Source: Paraburkholderia gardini
GTDB lineage: Bacteria > Pseudomonadota > Gammaproteobacteria > Burkholderiales > Burkholderiaceae
Direction of reading: 5' to 3'
Assembly: GCF_907164575.1 (NCBI RefSeq)
Contig: NZ_CAJQYY010000001.1
Coordinates: 62,001-126,000 of the forward strand
Length of the DNA: 64,000 nt
Shown here: one piece after another, positions 27,381 through 35,415 of the stretch
Layout of the letters: each line of letters starts with the position of its first letter
Position numbering within the stretch: the stretch's first letter is position 1
Notes under the pieces: generated by a model
What the model saw: the letters and a program-made list of their open reading frames with translations, nothing else
Databases searched by the model: none
Told to the model about the DNA's origin: nothing
Position numbers and translations under genes: made by a program

Positions 27381-28240
27381 ACTCGGCCGACAGTTCGACG
27401 GGCATCGTGCCCGGTCGTCGATTGACGGGCAACGACACTTCGACGGGCAACATACGTGAGTCTTCGCGTCGCGTGCGGCTACGACCGCACCATATCAGCC
27501 TCGCGACGGTCGGCGTCTTGATCGCTGCATGGGCGGTAGTGACACGGTTGCAGTTGGTCAGCCCGGTTTTCATGCCTTCGCCTCTGGCGGTCGCGCGAAA
27601 ATTCATCGCCGTCAGCGTCGACGGCTCCAGCAATGCGACGCTGCTGCAGCATACGCTGGCGAGTCTGTGGCGCGTGTTCGCCGCACTTGCGCTGGCGATC
27701 GTCACGGCCGTGCCGCTCGGTGTGCTCACGGGCCTGAACCGCACAGCGAGGGCCATCGCCGATCCGCTGATCGAGTTCTATCGCCCGGTGCCGCCGCTTG
27801 CGTATCTTCCGCTGATCGTGATCTGGTGCGGCATCGGCGAACCGTCGAAGATTCTTCTGATCTGGCTCGCGATTTTTGCACCGCTGACGATCGCGACGCA
27901 GCAGGGCGTGCGCCGCGTCAAGGCGAGCCGGCTGCGTGGCGCGCAGGCGCTGGGTGCGACACGCTGGCAACTGGTCCGCTACATCATCGTGCCGTCCGCC
28001 GCGCCCGACGTGCTGACGGGCATCCGCATCAGCCTTGGCATCGGCTGGTCGGTGCTGGTCGCCGCCGAGCTGATCGCCGCCACGCGCGGGCTCGGGTTCA
28101 TGATCCAGTCGGCGGCGCAATTCCTCGAGACCGACGTCGTCGTGATGGGCATCGTCGTGATCGCACTGATCGCCGCCGCGTTCGAATGGGGCCTGCGTCG
28201 CCTGCAGAAGGCACTCGTGCCATGGGAGGGTCACGCATGA
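27377..28240 (+). CDS. Taurine/sulfonate-type ABC transporter permease
   Basis: Inner-membrane permease, 287 residues, of the TauC/SsuC type, with about six membrane segments. The EAA loop is visible as RVKASRLRGAQALGATRWQL (GAQALGATRW motif), and the region YRPVPPLAYLPLIVIWCGIGE is typical. Residues 1-35 are a hydrophilic leader. It overlaps the ATPase gene by 4 bases and the FAD oxidoreductase gene by 4 bases, so all are probably translated together. Confidence 0.93.
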   Translation: MNSADSSTGIVPGRRLTGNDTSTGNIRESSRRVRLRPHHISLATVGVLIAAWAVVTRLQLVSPVFMPSPLAVARKFIAVSVDGSSNATLLQHTLASLWRVFAALALAIVTAVPLGVLTGLNRTARAIADPLIEFYRPVPPLAYLPLIVIWCGIGEPSKILLIWLAIFAPLTIATQQGVRRVKASRLRGAQALGATRWQLVRYIIVPSAAPDVLTGIRISLGIGWSVLVAAELIAATRGLGFMIQSAAQFLETDVVVMGIVVIALIAAAFEWGLRRLQKALVPWEGHA

Positions 28241-29814
28241 CCGCGCTCCATGGAAGCACTCAGGATATTTCGCTTCGCGCCGACGTGCTGGTGCTGGGCG
28301 GCGGCCCGGCTGCCACATGGGCGGCGCTCACCGCCGCGCGGGCGGGCGCGGCGGTGGTGCTGGCCGACAAGGGTTACTGCGGCACCTCGGGCGCGGCCGC
28401 CGCGTCGAACAATAACGTCTGGTATGTGAAGGATCCCGCCGAATACGGGCGACATTTCGCCGAGCGCTTCCGCTCGGGCGGCGGTCTGAGCGAGCGCGGC
28501 TGGACCGGGGCAGTGCTGGAGCGCGCGGTGCGGCAGCTCCATCTGCTGGGCGAACTCGGCTATCCGTTTCCCCGCAAGGAAGACGGGACGCTGAACTACG
28601 CGACGCTGCGCGGGCCGGACTATATGCGGTTCATGCGCCAGCAGATCCGGCGTGCCGGTGTGACGATTCTCGACCACTCGCCGATGCTTGGGCTCATCTT
28701 CGACGAGGTCGAGGGCAGGGTGACGGGCGCCCACGGCATAACCCGCGATGGCGCTCGCTGGCGCGTGGCAGCGGGCGCGACCGTGATCGCGACAGGGGGA
28801 TGCGCTTTCCTCGGCGGCGCGCTCGGCACCAACGTCTGCACGGGCGACGGCCACCTTGCCGCCGGTGAGGTGGGCGCGTCGTTCTCGGGGATGGAGTTCT
28901 CGAACCAGTACGGCCTCTCAGCGGCGTTTTCGTCGGTGACCAAGGGGCTGCCGTTCATCTGGGCCAGTTACTCGAGGCAGGATGGCAGCGAGATCGCCGT
29001 CGAGGACGAAGATGCATTCGTATCCGTAGCGAGAGTGCTGGTCGACGAGCCGGTGTTCGCCGTGTTCGACCGGGCGAGCGGCGATGTTGAACGATGGCTG
29101 CGCAGCGGTCAGAGCAATGCGTTCCTGCCTTACGATCGCATGGGCATCGATCCGTTTCGCGAGCGTTTCCCGGTGGGGCTGCGGCTCGAGGGGACGGTCC
29201 GGGGCACGGGCGGGATCCGTCTGACGGGCCGGGATTGTGCGACCGGTGTTGCCGGGCTATATGCAGCGGGTGATGCGGCATCGCGTGAGCCCATTGTCGG
29301 TGGGCGCACTGGCGGTGGATCGCCGAATGCAGCCTGGGCGATCGTGACGGGCGCATGGGCGGGCGAGGCGGCAAGTCGTTTCGCCACGTCGTTGAGGGGC
29401 GCGCCGCCACTCTCCATGCCGCCGCCGGACATCCTGCGGATCGCTGACCCGGTCGTCGCACGTGAGGTCCTCGTGCGAGAGGTCTGGTCATTGCGGACCA
29501 ACCTGTTTCGCAGTGAAGCAGGTCTTGTGTCCGCGCAGCAGGCACTCGACGCTGCATCGCGGGCTCCGGTCGCGGAAGGCCCGACGCTTCTTCAGGCACG
29601 GTCGGCCCGTGCCATGCTGTATGTCGCCAGGCTTGCGTACACCGGAGCCCTGCGGCGGCGCGAGTCGCGCGCGCTGCATCAGCGCACGGACTACCCGCAG
29701 AGTAACGGCCGCCATGCGTACCGGCAGGTCATTGCCGGCACGGACGCGTTGAGCGTTACAGCCGGACCTGTTGCAGTTGAAGCCATTTACAGCCAGGAAG
29801 GGATGCTACCTTGA
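28237..29814 (+). CDS. FAD-dependent oxidoreductase (fumarate reductase/AprA-like flavoprotein)
   Basis: Flavoprotein of 525 residues in the FAD_binding_2 group (succinate dehydrogenase, fumarate reductase, adenylylsulfate reductase alpha). The dinucleotide-binding motif GGGPAA is at 21-26 with ADK closing the first strand-helix-strand. ATGGCAFLGG, the C-terminal GLYAAGDAASREPIVGGRTGGGSPNAAWA FAD loop (motif AAGDAAS) and a helical tail follow. No export signal is present. ATG 28237 overlaps the permease stop. The next gene encodes a two-cluster ferredoxin, which makes a pair like AprA-AprB. Redox chemistry on the imported sulfur compound is inferred; the reaction is unknown. Confidence 0.85.
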   Translation: MTALHGSTQDISLRADVLVLGGGPAATWAALTAARAGAAVVLADKGYCGTSGAAAASNNNVWYVKDPAEYGRHFAERFRSGGGLSERGWTGAVLERAVRQLHLLGELGYPFPRKEDGTLNYATLRGPDYMRFMRQQIRRAGVTILDHSPMLGLIFDEVEGRVTGAHGITRDGARWRVAAGATVIATGGCAFLGGALGTNVCTGDGHLAAGEVGASFSGMEFSNQYGLSAAFSSVTKGLPFIWASYSRQDGSEIAVEDEDAFVSVARVLVDEPVFAVFDRASGDVERWLRSGQSNAFLPYDRMGIDPFRERFPVGLRLEGTVRGTGGIRLTGRDCATGVAGLYAAGDAASREPIVGGRTGGGSPNAAWAIVTGAWAGEAASRFATSLRGAPPLSMPPPDILRIADPVVAREVLVREVWSLRTNLFRSEAGLVSAQQALDAASRAPVAEGPTLLQARSARAMLYVARLAYTGALRRRESRALHQRTDYPQSNGRHAYRQVIAGTDALSVTAGPVAVEAIYSQEGMLP

Positions 29815-30143
29815 TCGAACTCATCAGCGCGTCGCGTTGCACGTCGTGTAACCGTTGTGTGGACGTGTGCCCGACGAATGTATTTGATGTCGTCGACGCG
29901 GGCATCCCCGTGATCGCCCGTCCCGATGCGTGCCAGACCTGCTTCATGTGTGAGCTTTATTGCCCGGTCGATGCAATGTTCGTGCATCCGTTTGCGGATC
30001 GCCATGTCGAGGTTCGCGAGCGTGATCTGGAGGAGCGGGCGCTGCTGGGCGGCTATAGCCGTGCGCTGGGCTGGCAGAAGGCGAGAGCGGGAGGTACCGG
30101 CGCCGACCTCACGCATCGTCTTTTTGAAATTGGGGTGACCTGA
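29811..30143 (+). CDS. Two-cluster (8Cys) ferredoxin partner of the flavoprotein
   Basis: Ferredoxin of 110 residues with two CxxCxxCxxxCP motifs: Cys10, 13, 16, 20 and Cys41, 44, 47, 51, which would bind two [4Fe-4S] clusters. Residues 55-110 form an extra tail, as in AprB-like subunits. The start is a TTG that overlaps the flavoprotein stop by 4 bases (GGAAGGG upstream), indicating coupled translation. It probably passes electrons to or from the FAD protein. Family call is certain; pathway is not. Confidence 0.9.
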   Translation: MIELISASRCTSCNRCVDVCPTNVFDVVDAGIPVIARPDACQTCFMCELYCPVDAMFVHPFADRHVEVRERDLEERALLGGYSRALGWQKARAGGTGADLTHRLFEIGVT

Positions 30144-30271
30144 GCGACGATGGCTGGTCGCGTGCGTTCCTCCGCCGGGCGTGAGACGGTAGCAAGGCCG
30201 GTGGTTGGGGAAGCTGCCTGCCGATTGATACGCAAGCGCTGTTTCATTGTGCGTTCGCCTGCTAAGCATAG

Positions 30272-31103
30272 CTAAAACGCTCGCTTATCCTTGCTGTCTG
30301 GCATTACCTGTGGAACGAGTTTGCGAGCGGCCTGCCGCTGACCGAAGCGCTCAATGCCGACGCAGTCGACTTTAGCGCCGACATTGCCGATACGGTCCCG
30401 GTGTTCGCCCAGGCCGCGCATGCACGCTTTGTGTATATCGCGCAGGAGGCGCCTTCGCCGGACGCCCAGGCGATCATCGTGAAGCGCGACAGGCCGCTGC
30501 ATACGGTTGCTGATCTGAAGGGGCAGCGCATCGCGGTGACCAAAGCCGCGGGCAGTCATTATCTGCTGCTGGCCGCGCTCTCCAAAGCGGGGCTGACGCC
30601 GGCCGACGTGCGCATCAGCTATCTGGCGCCTGCCGACGGACGGGCCGCGTTCGGGCGTGGCAGCGTCGATGCGTGGGTCACCTGGGACCCGTACGTTGCT
30701 TCGGTCGAGCGGGTGCCGGACGTACGCATCCTCGCGAATGGCGAAGGCATCGCTTCGTATCAACGGTATTACCTGGCGTCCAGCAGCTTCGCCGCGGCCC
30801 ATCCTGATGTGATCAATACGGTGTTTGCGCAATTGACGTCCGCAGGGGTATGGGTGCGCGCTCATCCCGATGAGGCGGCAAAGCTGCTTGCGCCCATCTG
30901 GGGGCTGGACGCGGCGACGACCGGGCGCGCGAATGCGCGCCGTCGAGCCGCGGAATTTCGGCGAGCAGCAGAAGATCGCCGACACCTTCTATCGCGCGGG
31001 TCTGCTGCCGGCGCCGGTGGATACGGCTGCGGCGTTGCGGTGGAACTTCACCACGAAGCGGGCCGAAGCGGCGGTTACTTCGGCTACTGCTTCGGGTGGG
31101 TAG
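30272..31103 (+). pseudogene. Decayed sulfonate-type ABC binding protein gene (SsuA-like)
   Basis: Reading from 30299 the frame encodes WNEFASGLPLTEALNADAVD, then DTVPVFAQAAHARFVYIAQE, the core of an SsuA/NrtA-like binding protein. The signal peptide and about the first 50-60 residues are missing: an in-frame stop lies at 30269 and no start codon or ribosome site precedes the homology. Around 30925-30945 the match moves to the +2 frame, which continues EQQKIADTFYRAGLLPAP to 31103. It is therefore truncated at the 5' end and frameshifted near the 3' end. It lies directly downstream of the ferredoxin gene and may once have belonged to the same transporter set. Confidence 0.75.
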
Positions 31104-31151
31104 ACCGCTGTGTTGTTCGCCTGAACCCGCTGGCCCGGTGCGCTGGAGACG

Positions 31152-31826
31152 TTAGCGTGGGAGTTGGTCGAGATAACGGATAGTCAGCCCGGCCGCATGT
31201 TGAAAGGTCGGGCTGTAGTTGATCTGCTGAATACTATTGAACTGCGTGATGAAGTTGGTGCCCGGAGCGCGGAGGTGTTTCAGGAATTCATCGAGGTGGC
31301 GATGCATGAATGGGATCGCATCGATCAGGGCGTCGGGTTCATGCTCGATGACCGTCGCAAGATCAAAGAGGTCCCGGGCTGTGGCGATGGCGCCGCGGTG
31401 GTACATCTTTTTGGCAACGATTTCCGCAGCTGTTTCGACGCGAACCTCGCGATCGCATAGGTCCCATAGCTCATAGGCCTTGTCGTCCGGCAGCAGGTTT
31501 GGCGATGCAACGAAGTCGATTTCCCCTTCATCGAGCACGAGTTTTACGAAATTGGCTGCTTCGATGTACTGCGCCTTACATATCTCTTCGGCGACGTCAC
31601 TAAGACGTGGGTTCACATAGTTCAGGCTTTGCGGATCCGGAACGAAAATATCGATGTCCTTGCTGAACCGGTGCTGATAGCGAAGCATCAGCACCGTGCC
31701 GCCACCGAACGTAAAGAACGGCTCGGCTACGCCGCCGTGCTTCGATATTTCATCGGTCAGAATAAGCGCGTGCGGCAGCAACTGCTGCCACGGCCCCTGT
31801 ATCAGGCCGGTTTTCTTCAAACCCAA
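31152..31826 (-). CDS. AbiEii-like nucleotidyltransferase toxin
   Basis: Protein of 224 residues of the nucleotidyltransferase superfamily, AbiEii/AbiGii toxin group. Key motifs are GGGT at 41-44 and SKDIDIF at 55-61, with Asp57 and Asp59 as the metal-binding pair, and a later acidic strand GEIDFVAS. The start overlaps the upstream XRE regulator gene by 10 bases, the usual layout of an antitoxin-toxin pair. AbiEii-type enzymes stop growth by nucleotide transfer, probably to tRNA. Base composition looks less GC-rich than the flanking genes. Activity of this protein is inferred from intact motifs. Confidence 0.82.
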   Translation of the reverse strand: MGLKKTGLIQGPWQQLLPHALILTDEISKHGGVAEPFFTFGGGTVLMLRYQHRFSKDIDIFVPDPQSLNYVNPRLSDVAEEICKAQYIEAANFVKLVLDEGEIDFVASPNLLPDDKAYELWDLCDREVRVETAAEIVAKKMYHRGAIATARDLFDLATVIEHEPDALIDAIPFMHRHLDEFLKHLRAPGTNFITQFNSIQQINYSPTFQHAAGLTIRYLDQLPR

Positions 31827-32308
31827 AATGCCCTCCGGCTGTCCGAATGTGTTTGTGCCAGCATGGTGACATTGCGCCAGATATCGGTGGGCGTCTTATG
31901 TTCGCGTGTCGCGGCTTCTTCAACAGCCATGATGATCAGACTGACAGGAGCCTCGTCCAGCAGATGCCCGATATGTGCCTCGTACCCGGTCGGTACCTGT
32001 CCTGTTGCGAGCGCTTGTTCCAGCATGTCTTCGGTCAAGTCGCCGGCATAGCTGACGCTGGACGTTTTTGCTGCCATCCATAGCCCACGTTTGCGCAGTC
32101 TTGCCGCAAGCGACAGGGTGTCGAAGCTGAGTCCCAGGACATCCAGCAACCTTCCAATTCGTTCGAATCCCAAATCTTTCAGCGTGCCGGCTTCAAGTCC
32201 CTGAACCGTCTGACGCGACAGTCCGGCGAGCATGGCGAGGCGCACCTGGGTGAGGCCGAGTGCTTCCCGGCGCTCGCGCACGTGCCTACCCACAGTAAAG
32301 ATGTCCAT
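31817..32308 (-). CDS. XRE-type regulator, probable antitoxin of the nucleotidyltransferase pair
   Basis: Protein of 163 residues with an N-terminal helix-turn-helix at about 5-60 (VGRHVRERREALGLTQVRLA, then GLSRQTVQGLEAG) and a C-terminal region of about 90 residues (from WMAAKTSSVSYAGDL) that probably binds the toxin. A GGAGGG ribosome site precedes the ATG. Just upstream, at 32322-32333 on the + strand, is GTACGCTAGTAC, a candidate autoregulatory site. It is translated just before the toxin gene with a 10-base overlap. Antitoxin function is inferred from gene order. Confidence 0.8.
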   Translation of the reverse strand: MDIFTVGRHVRERREALGLTQVRLAMLAGLSRQTVQGLEAGTLKDLGFERIGRLLDVLGLSFDTLSLAARLRKRGLWMAAKTSSVSYAGDLTEDMLEQALATGQVPTGYEAHIGHLLDEAPVSLIIMAVEEAATREHKTPTDIWRNVTMLAQTHSDSRRAFWV

Positions 32309-32382
32309 TTGATCGCCCTCCGTACGCTAGTACAGTCGAGAGAATACCTTAAATATCAGGCATTTCAATGCGGCCGACCCGC

Positions 32383-33246
32383 TCACGAGTAGCGGGAGAT
32401 ACCCCGATCCCAGGCCAGCGACGCGGAGAACCCATAAACCGCTTCAGGATTACCCACAAGAATTTTCTCCACCGTGCTTTCATCACCGGCACAGCGGACG
32501 AGCCAGTCCAGCAGCAGTGCGTCATCGGGACGTGGCTGCGCGCCAGGATGCGGCCAGTTGCTTCCCCACAGGCAGCGCTCGGGGTAGCGCGCAGCCAGCG
32601 CGCGCGCGAGCAGCGCCACGTCGTCGTAGTCCGGTGCGCCAAGGCGGGACGTTTCATAAGGGGCGGAGAGCTTCACCCAGCATCGTCCGCGATCGAGCAG
32701 GCGGCACAGCGAGCCGAACGCGTCGCTGTCCGGGCGCACCGGCTCGATGAACTTGCCCGTATGGTCGATGACCAGCTTGCAGGGCAAGTCCATCAGTTCG
32801 GACTCGTAGCCCGGCAGGCTGCGCCCATCGAGCTGGAGATCGATATGCCAGCCGAGTGGGGCGATGCGGGCAGCGTCGGCCTTGAGATTGCTCCATGAGG
32901 TGAGACCGCCGGCGAGCATCATGTAACGCAGACCGCGAATGCCCGCCTCGTGCAGACGGGCAATCTCATCGTCACAGTGCTGCGGCGGCAGCATCGCAAT
33001 GCCGCGTGCGTTAGCACCGAACTTTTCCAGTGCCGACAATGTGCAGCTGTTGTCGAAGCCATAGCCGGTGGGTTGCACCACGACGACACGTGTCAGGCCC
33101 AACGCCTTTTGCATCCGCAGGTATGCGCTTACGGGCGCGGGCGGCGGGAGAAACGTTGCGCTGGACGCAAGCGGATAGCCGTCTTCATAGATATGAATGT
33201 GGCAATCACATGCGCCCGGGTACACCGTAGCCAAAGTCGAATCCAT
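32383..33246 (-). CDS. Amidohydrolase-related TIM-barrel hydrolase
   Basis: Amidohydrolase family 2 protein, 287 residues, related to LigI-type lactonases and decarboxylase-like hydrolases. The metal-binding CDCHIHIYE motif has His16 and His18. LRYMMLAGG, KLVIDHTGKF and the late motif LWGSNWPHPG with its Asp/Asn site are also typical. It is the last gene of a leftward operon, 8 bases after a 2-hydroxyacid dehydrogenase gene. It probably hydrolyses a lactone or amide of an imported acid. Exact substrate unknown. Confidence 0.85.
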   Translation of the reverse strand: MDSTLATVYPGACDCHIHIYEDGYPLASSATFLPPPAPVSAYLRMQKALGLTRVVVVQPTGYGFDNSCTLSALEKFGANARGIAMLPPQHCDDEIARLHEAGIRGLRYMMLAGGLTSWSNLKADAARIAPLGWHIDLQLDGRSLPGYESELMDLPCKLVIDHTGKFIEPVRPDSDAFGSLCRLLDRGRCWVKLSAPYETSRLGAPDYDDVALLARALAARYPERCLWGSNWPHPGAQPRPDDALLLDWLVRCAGDESTVEKILVGNPEAVYGFSASLAWDRGISRYS

Positions 33247-33254
33247 ACCCCGTG

Positions 33255-34313
33255 TCAGTTGCGGTCCGGTACGGAAAACGGAGCGTTCGCGATTCCACCG
33301 TTGTCTGTACCCGCCGACCCGCCACGCGCGAATCTGCTCAGGCGGCTCGCATGAGGAGCATTGACGGCGCCTTCCGGAATTTCTCCGCGGAATATCGCCT
33401 CGACCTGCGACACGGTCTGGAGCGCCTGGTGTTCGATAGCCTCCGGCGTGAGACCGCCGATATGAGGGGTCGCGATAACCTTGGGATGCCGTGCGAGTAG
33501 CAGCGACGGCATCTGGTCCGGCTCGCTGCCGACGTCGAGCGCGCAGCCAGCCAGATGGCCGGAATCCAGCGCACAGCGCAGCGCAGCTTCATCGACCAGT
33601 TCCCCGCGCGCGGCATTGATGAAGTACGCCCCGGGTTTCATCGAGCCGAACGTTCGCGCATTCATCAGGTGAGCGGTTTCGGCCGTTGCGGGCGCGAGGC
33701 AGACGACGAAATCGGACATGCCCAGCAGCGCGGGCAGCGTGACCTGCTCCAGCGTGTGCCGTTCGACGTCGGTGTACGGATCGGTGACGACGACGCGCAT
33801 GCCCAATGCGCACGCTGCGTCGCAGAGATAGCGCGATATCTGGCCGTATCCGATGACCCCGAGGGTTGCACCGCGCAACTGGCGTCCCATGGCGGGCTCC
33901 GCGGGCACGCCGCGATGGTATGCCGCCGCGTAGGTATCGATGCCGCGCGCCATCGCGACCATCACGCCGATCACCCATTCCGATACCGACGGCACGAACC
34001 CGGCGCTTGCCTGGGTGACGAGCACGCCGTGCTCGCATGCGGCGTCGACATCGATGGTGCGGATGTCGACCGCGCACCGGACGAGCGCGGCCAGCCCCGG
34101 CAGCGCGGTGAATAAAGCCCGCGGCGCCGGCGTCTGGCGATAGGCGATGATGACGTCGCAATCGCGCGCCGCGATCGCCAGTTCATCGGTGGTGAGCTCC
34201 CGATGCCCGGTGTTCAGTTTTACCCGGGCCCGTGCGCGCAATTCAGCAAGCGCCTTGTCGCCGAAGTAACGCTCCAGCATGTTTCGGGGGTGAGTAACAA
34301 AAACCGTATTCAT
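33255..34313 (-). CDS. D-isomer-specific 2-hydroxyacid dehydrogenase
   Basis: NAD(P)-dependent dehydrogenase, 352 residues. The Rossmann motif is GYGQIS (155-160). The catalytic triad is present: Arg236 in NAARGELVDE, Glu264 in VGSEPD, and His284 in TPHIGG. The C-terminus extends about 30 residues past the usual end (SRLSRFARGGSAGTDNGG). It overlaps the LacI regulator gene by 4 bases and precedes the amidohydrolase. It likely reduces or oxidises a 2-keto or 2-hydroxy acid taken up by the TRAP transporter of the same operon. Confidence 0.9.
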   Translation of the reverse strand: MNTVFVTHPRNMLERYFGDKALAELRARARVKLNTGHRELTTDELAIAARDCDVIIAYRQTPAPRALFTALPGLAALVRCAVDIRTIDVDAACEHGVLVTQASAGFVPSVSEWVIGVMVAMARGIDTYAAAYHRGVPAEPAMGRQLRGATLGVIGYGQISRYLCDAACALGMRVVVTDPYTDVERHTLEQVTLPALLGMSDFVVCLAPATAETAHLMNARTFGSMKPGAYFINAARGELVDEAALRCALDSGHLAGCALDVGSEPDQMPSLLLARHPKVIATPHIGGLTPEAIEHQALQTVSQVEAIFRGEIPEGAVNAPHASRLSRFARGGSAGTDNGGIANAPFSVPDRN

Positions 34314-35395
34314 GTGCTGGTCTTCCGCTTTCTTGCATGGGTAGACGCGGTCTGTGCGGGGGGCGCCGCAACGGATTCGCGTTCGACGAGCAACGTCGTG
34401 TTGAAAACCAGATCGTCTGCATCCACGTCGGGCGGGCAGGGGCCGGTCATGGCCCGCTCGACCATCGCGCGAGCCATTTCGGTCACTGGCAGTTGTACCG
34501 TCGTCAATCCGGGATTGGAAATCGCGGACAGAAAGAGGCCATCCATTCCCACGACAGAGATGTCCGAGGGCACGTTCAGACCTGTCTCGCGCAGGCCGGA
34601 CATCAACCCCAGCGCCATCAGGTCGTTGACCGCCACGATTCCCGTTGGGCGGCAGGCATCCTTGACGATTTGCAGCGCAAGATCGTGTCCCGCTTCGCCG
34701 ATGACGGAATCGCCGTATTCGTTCGACGGGCCCCCTTCGATGACACGTGCGTGTTCGCGCAAGCCGGCCTCGCTGGCCGCTGCGTAGAAACCGTCGATCT
34801 TGTCGCTGCGGCTAACCGTCATGCCCGCGACCGTCGCGAACGCGAGGTGCGTATGGCCATGCGCGATCAGGTGCCGGGTGGCGATCCGCGCTGCCTCGAA
34901 GTTATCCGGCGCGATGTGGTTGACTTTCGAGTGTTCGCCCGGTGTCGCGCGCCGGTCGTAGCTGACGACAATCATGCCGCGCTGCACGGCCTGCGTCAGG
35001 TGGCTCTCGTCGGCAAGCGAAGAGATCACGATCACGCGCCGTACACCATGGGCGAGGAGATCCTCGAAAAAAGACGCTTCCTTTTCCTTGTCCCGATAGG
35101 TGTTCCCGATCAACACCCGGTGCCCGTACTTTTCCTGCGCGAAGGTCTCGACCTCGCGGGCGATGTAGCCGTACATCGGGTTGGCGATGGACGGCACCAG
35201 CAGGCCAAGCAGCGGTGTCTGACCGGTTTTCAGCTGACGCGCGAGCGTACTGGGCCGGTATTTCAGCGCGACGATCGCTTCCTCCACGCGTGCGAGCGTC
35301 TCCTGACGCATCTTTTCCGTGCGGCCGTTCAGTACATTCGACACGGTGCTCGCCGAGACGGCGGCATGTCGGGCGACGTCTTGTATCGTGCTCAC
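34310..35395 (-). CDS. LacI-family regulator of the TRAP operon
   Basis: LacI/GalR regulator of 361 residues, starting at a GTG (VSTIQDVARHAAVSASTVSNVLNG, the helix-turn-helix), with GAGGAT about 7 bases upstream. The open frame before this is not LacI-like. The hinge and periplasmic-binding-like effector domain follow (LGLLVPSIANPMYGY, then VVGMDGLFLSAISNPGLTTV). It lies inside the operon (20 bases after the TRAP membrane gene, 4-base overlap with the dehydrogenase), so it probably controls its own operon through the inverted repeat upstream of the first gene. Confidence 0.92.
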   Translation of the reverse strand: MSTIQDVARHAAVSASTVSNVLNGRTEKMRQETLARVEEAIVALKYRPSTLARQLKTGQTPLLGLLVPSIANPMYGYIAREVETFAQEKYGHRVLIGNTYRDKEKEASFFEDLLAHGVRRVIVISSLADESHLTQAVQRGMIVVSYDRRATPGEHSKVNHIAPDNFEAARIATRHLIAHGHTHLAFATVAGMTVSRSDKIDGFYAAASEAGLREHARVIEGGPSNEYGDSVIGEAGHDLALQIVKDACRPTGIVAVNDLMALGLMSGLRETGLNVPSDISVVGMDGLFLSAISNPGLTTVQLPVTEMARAMVERAMTGPCPPDVDADDLVFNTTLLVERESVAAPPAQTASTHARKRKTST

Positions 35396-35415
35396 AAGAT
35401 CCTCGGTAAGGTGAC

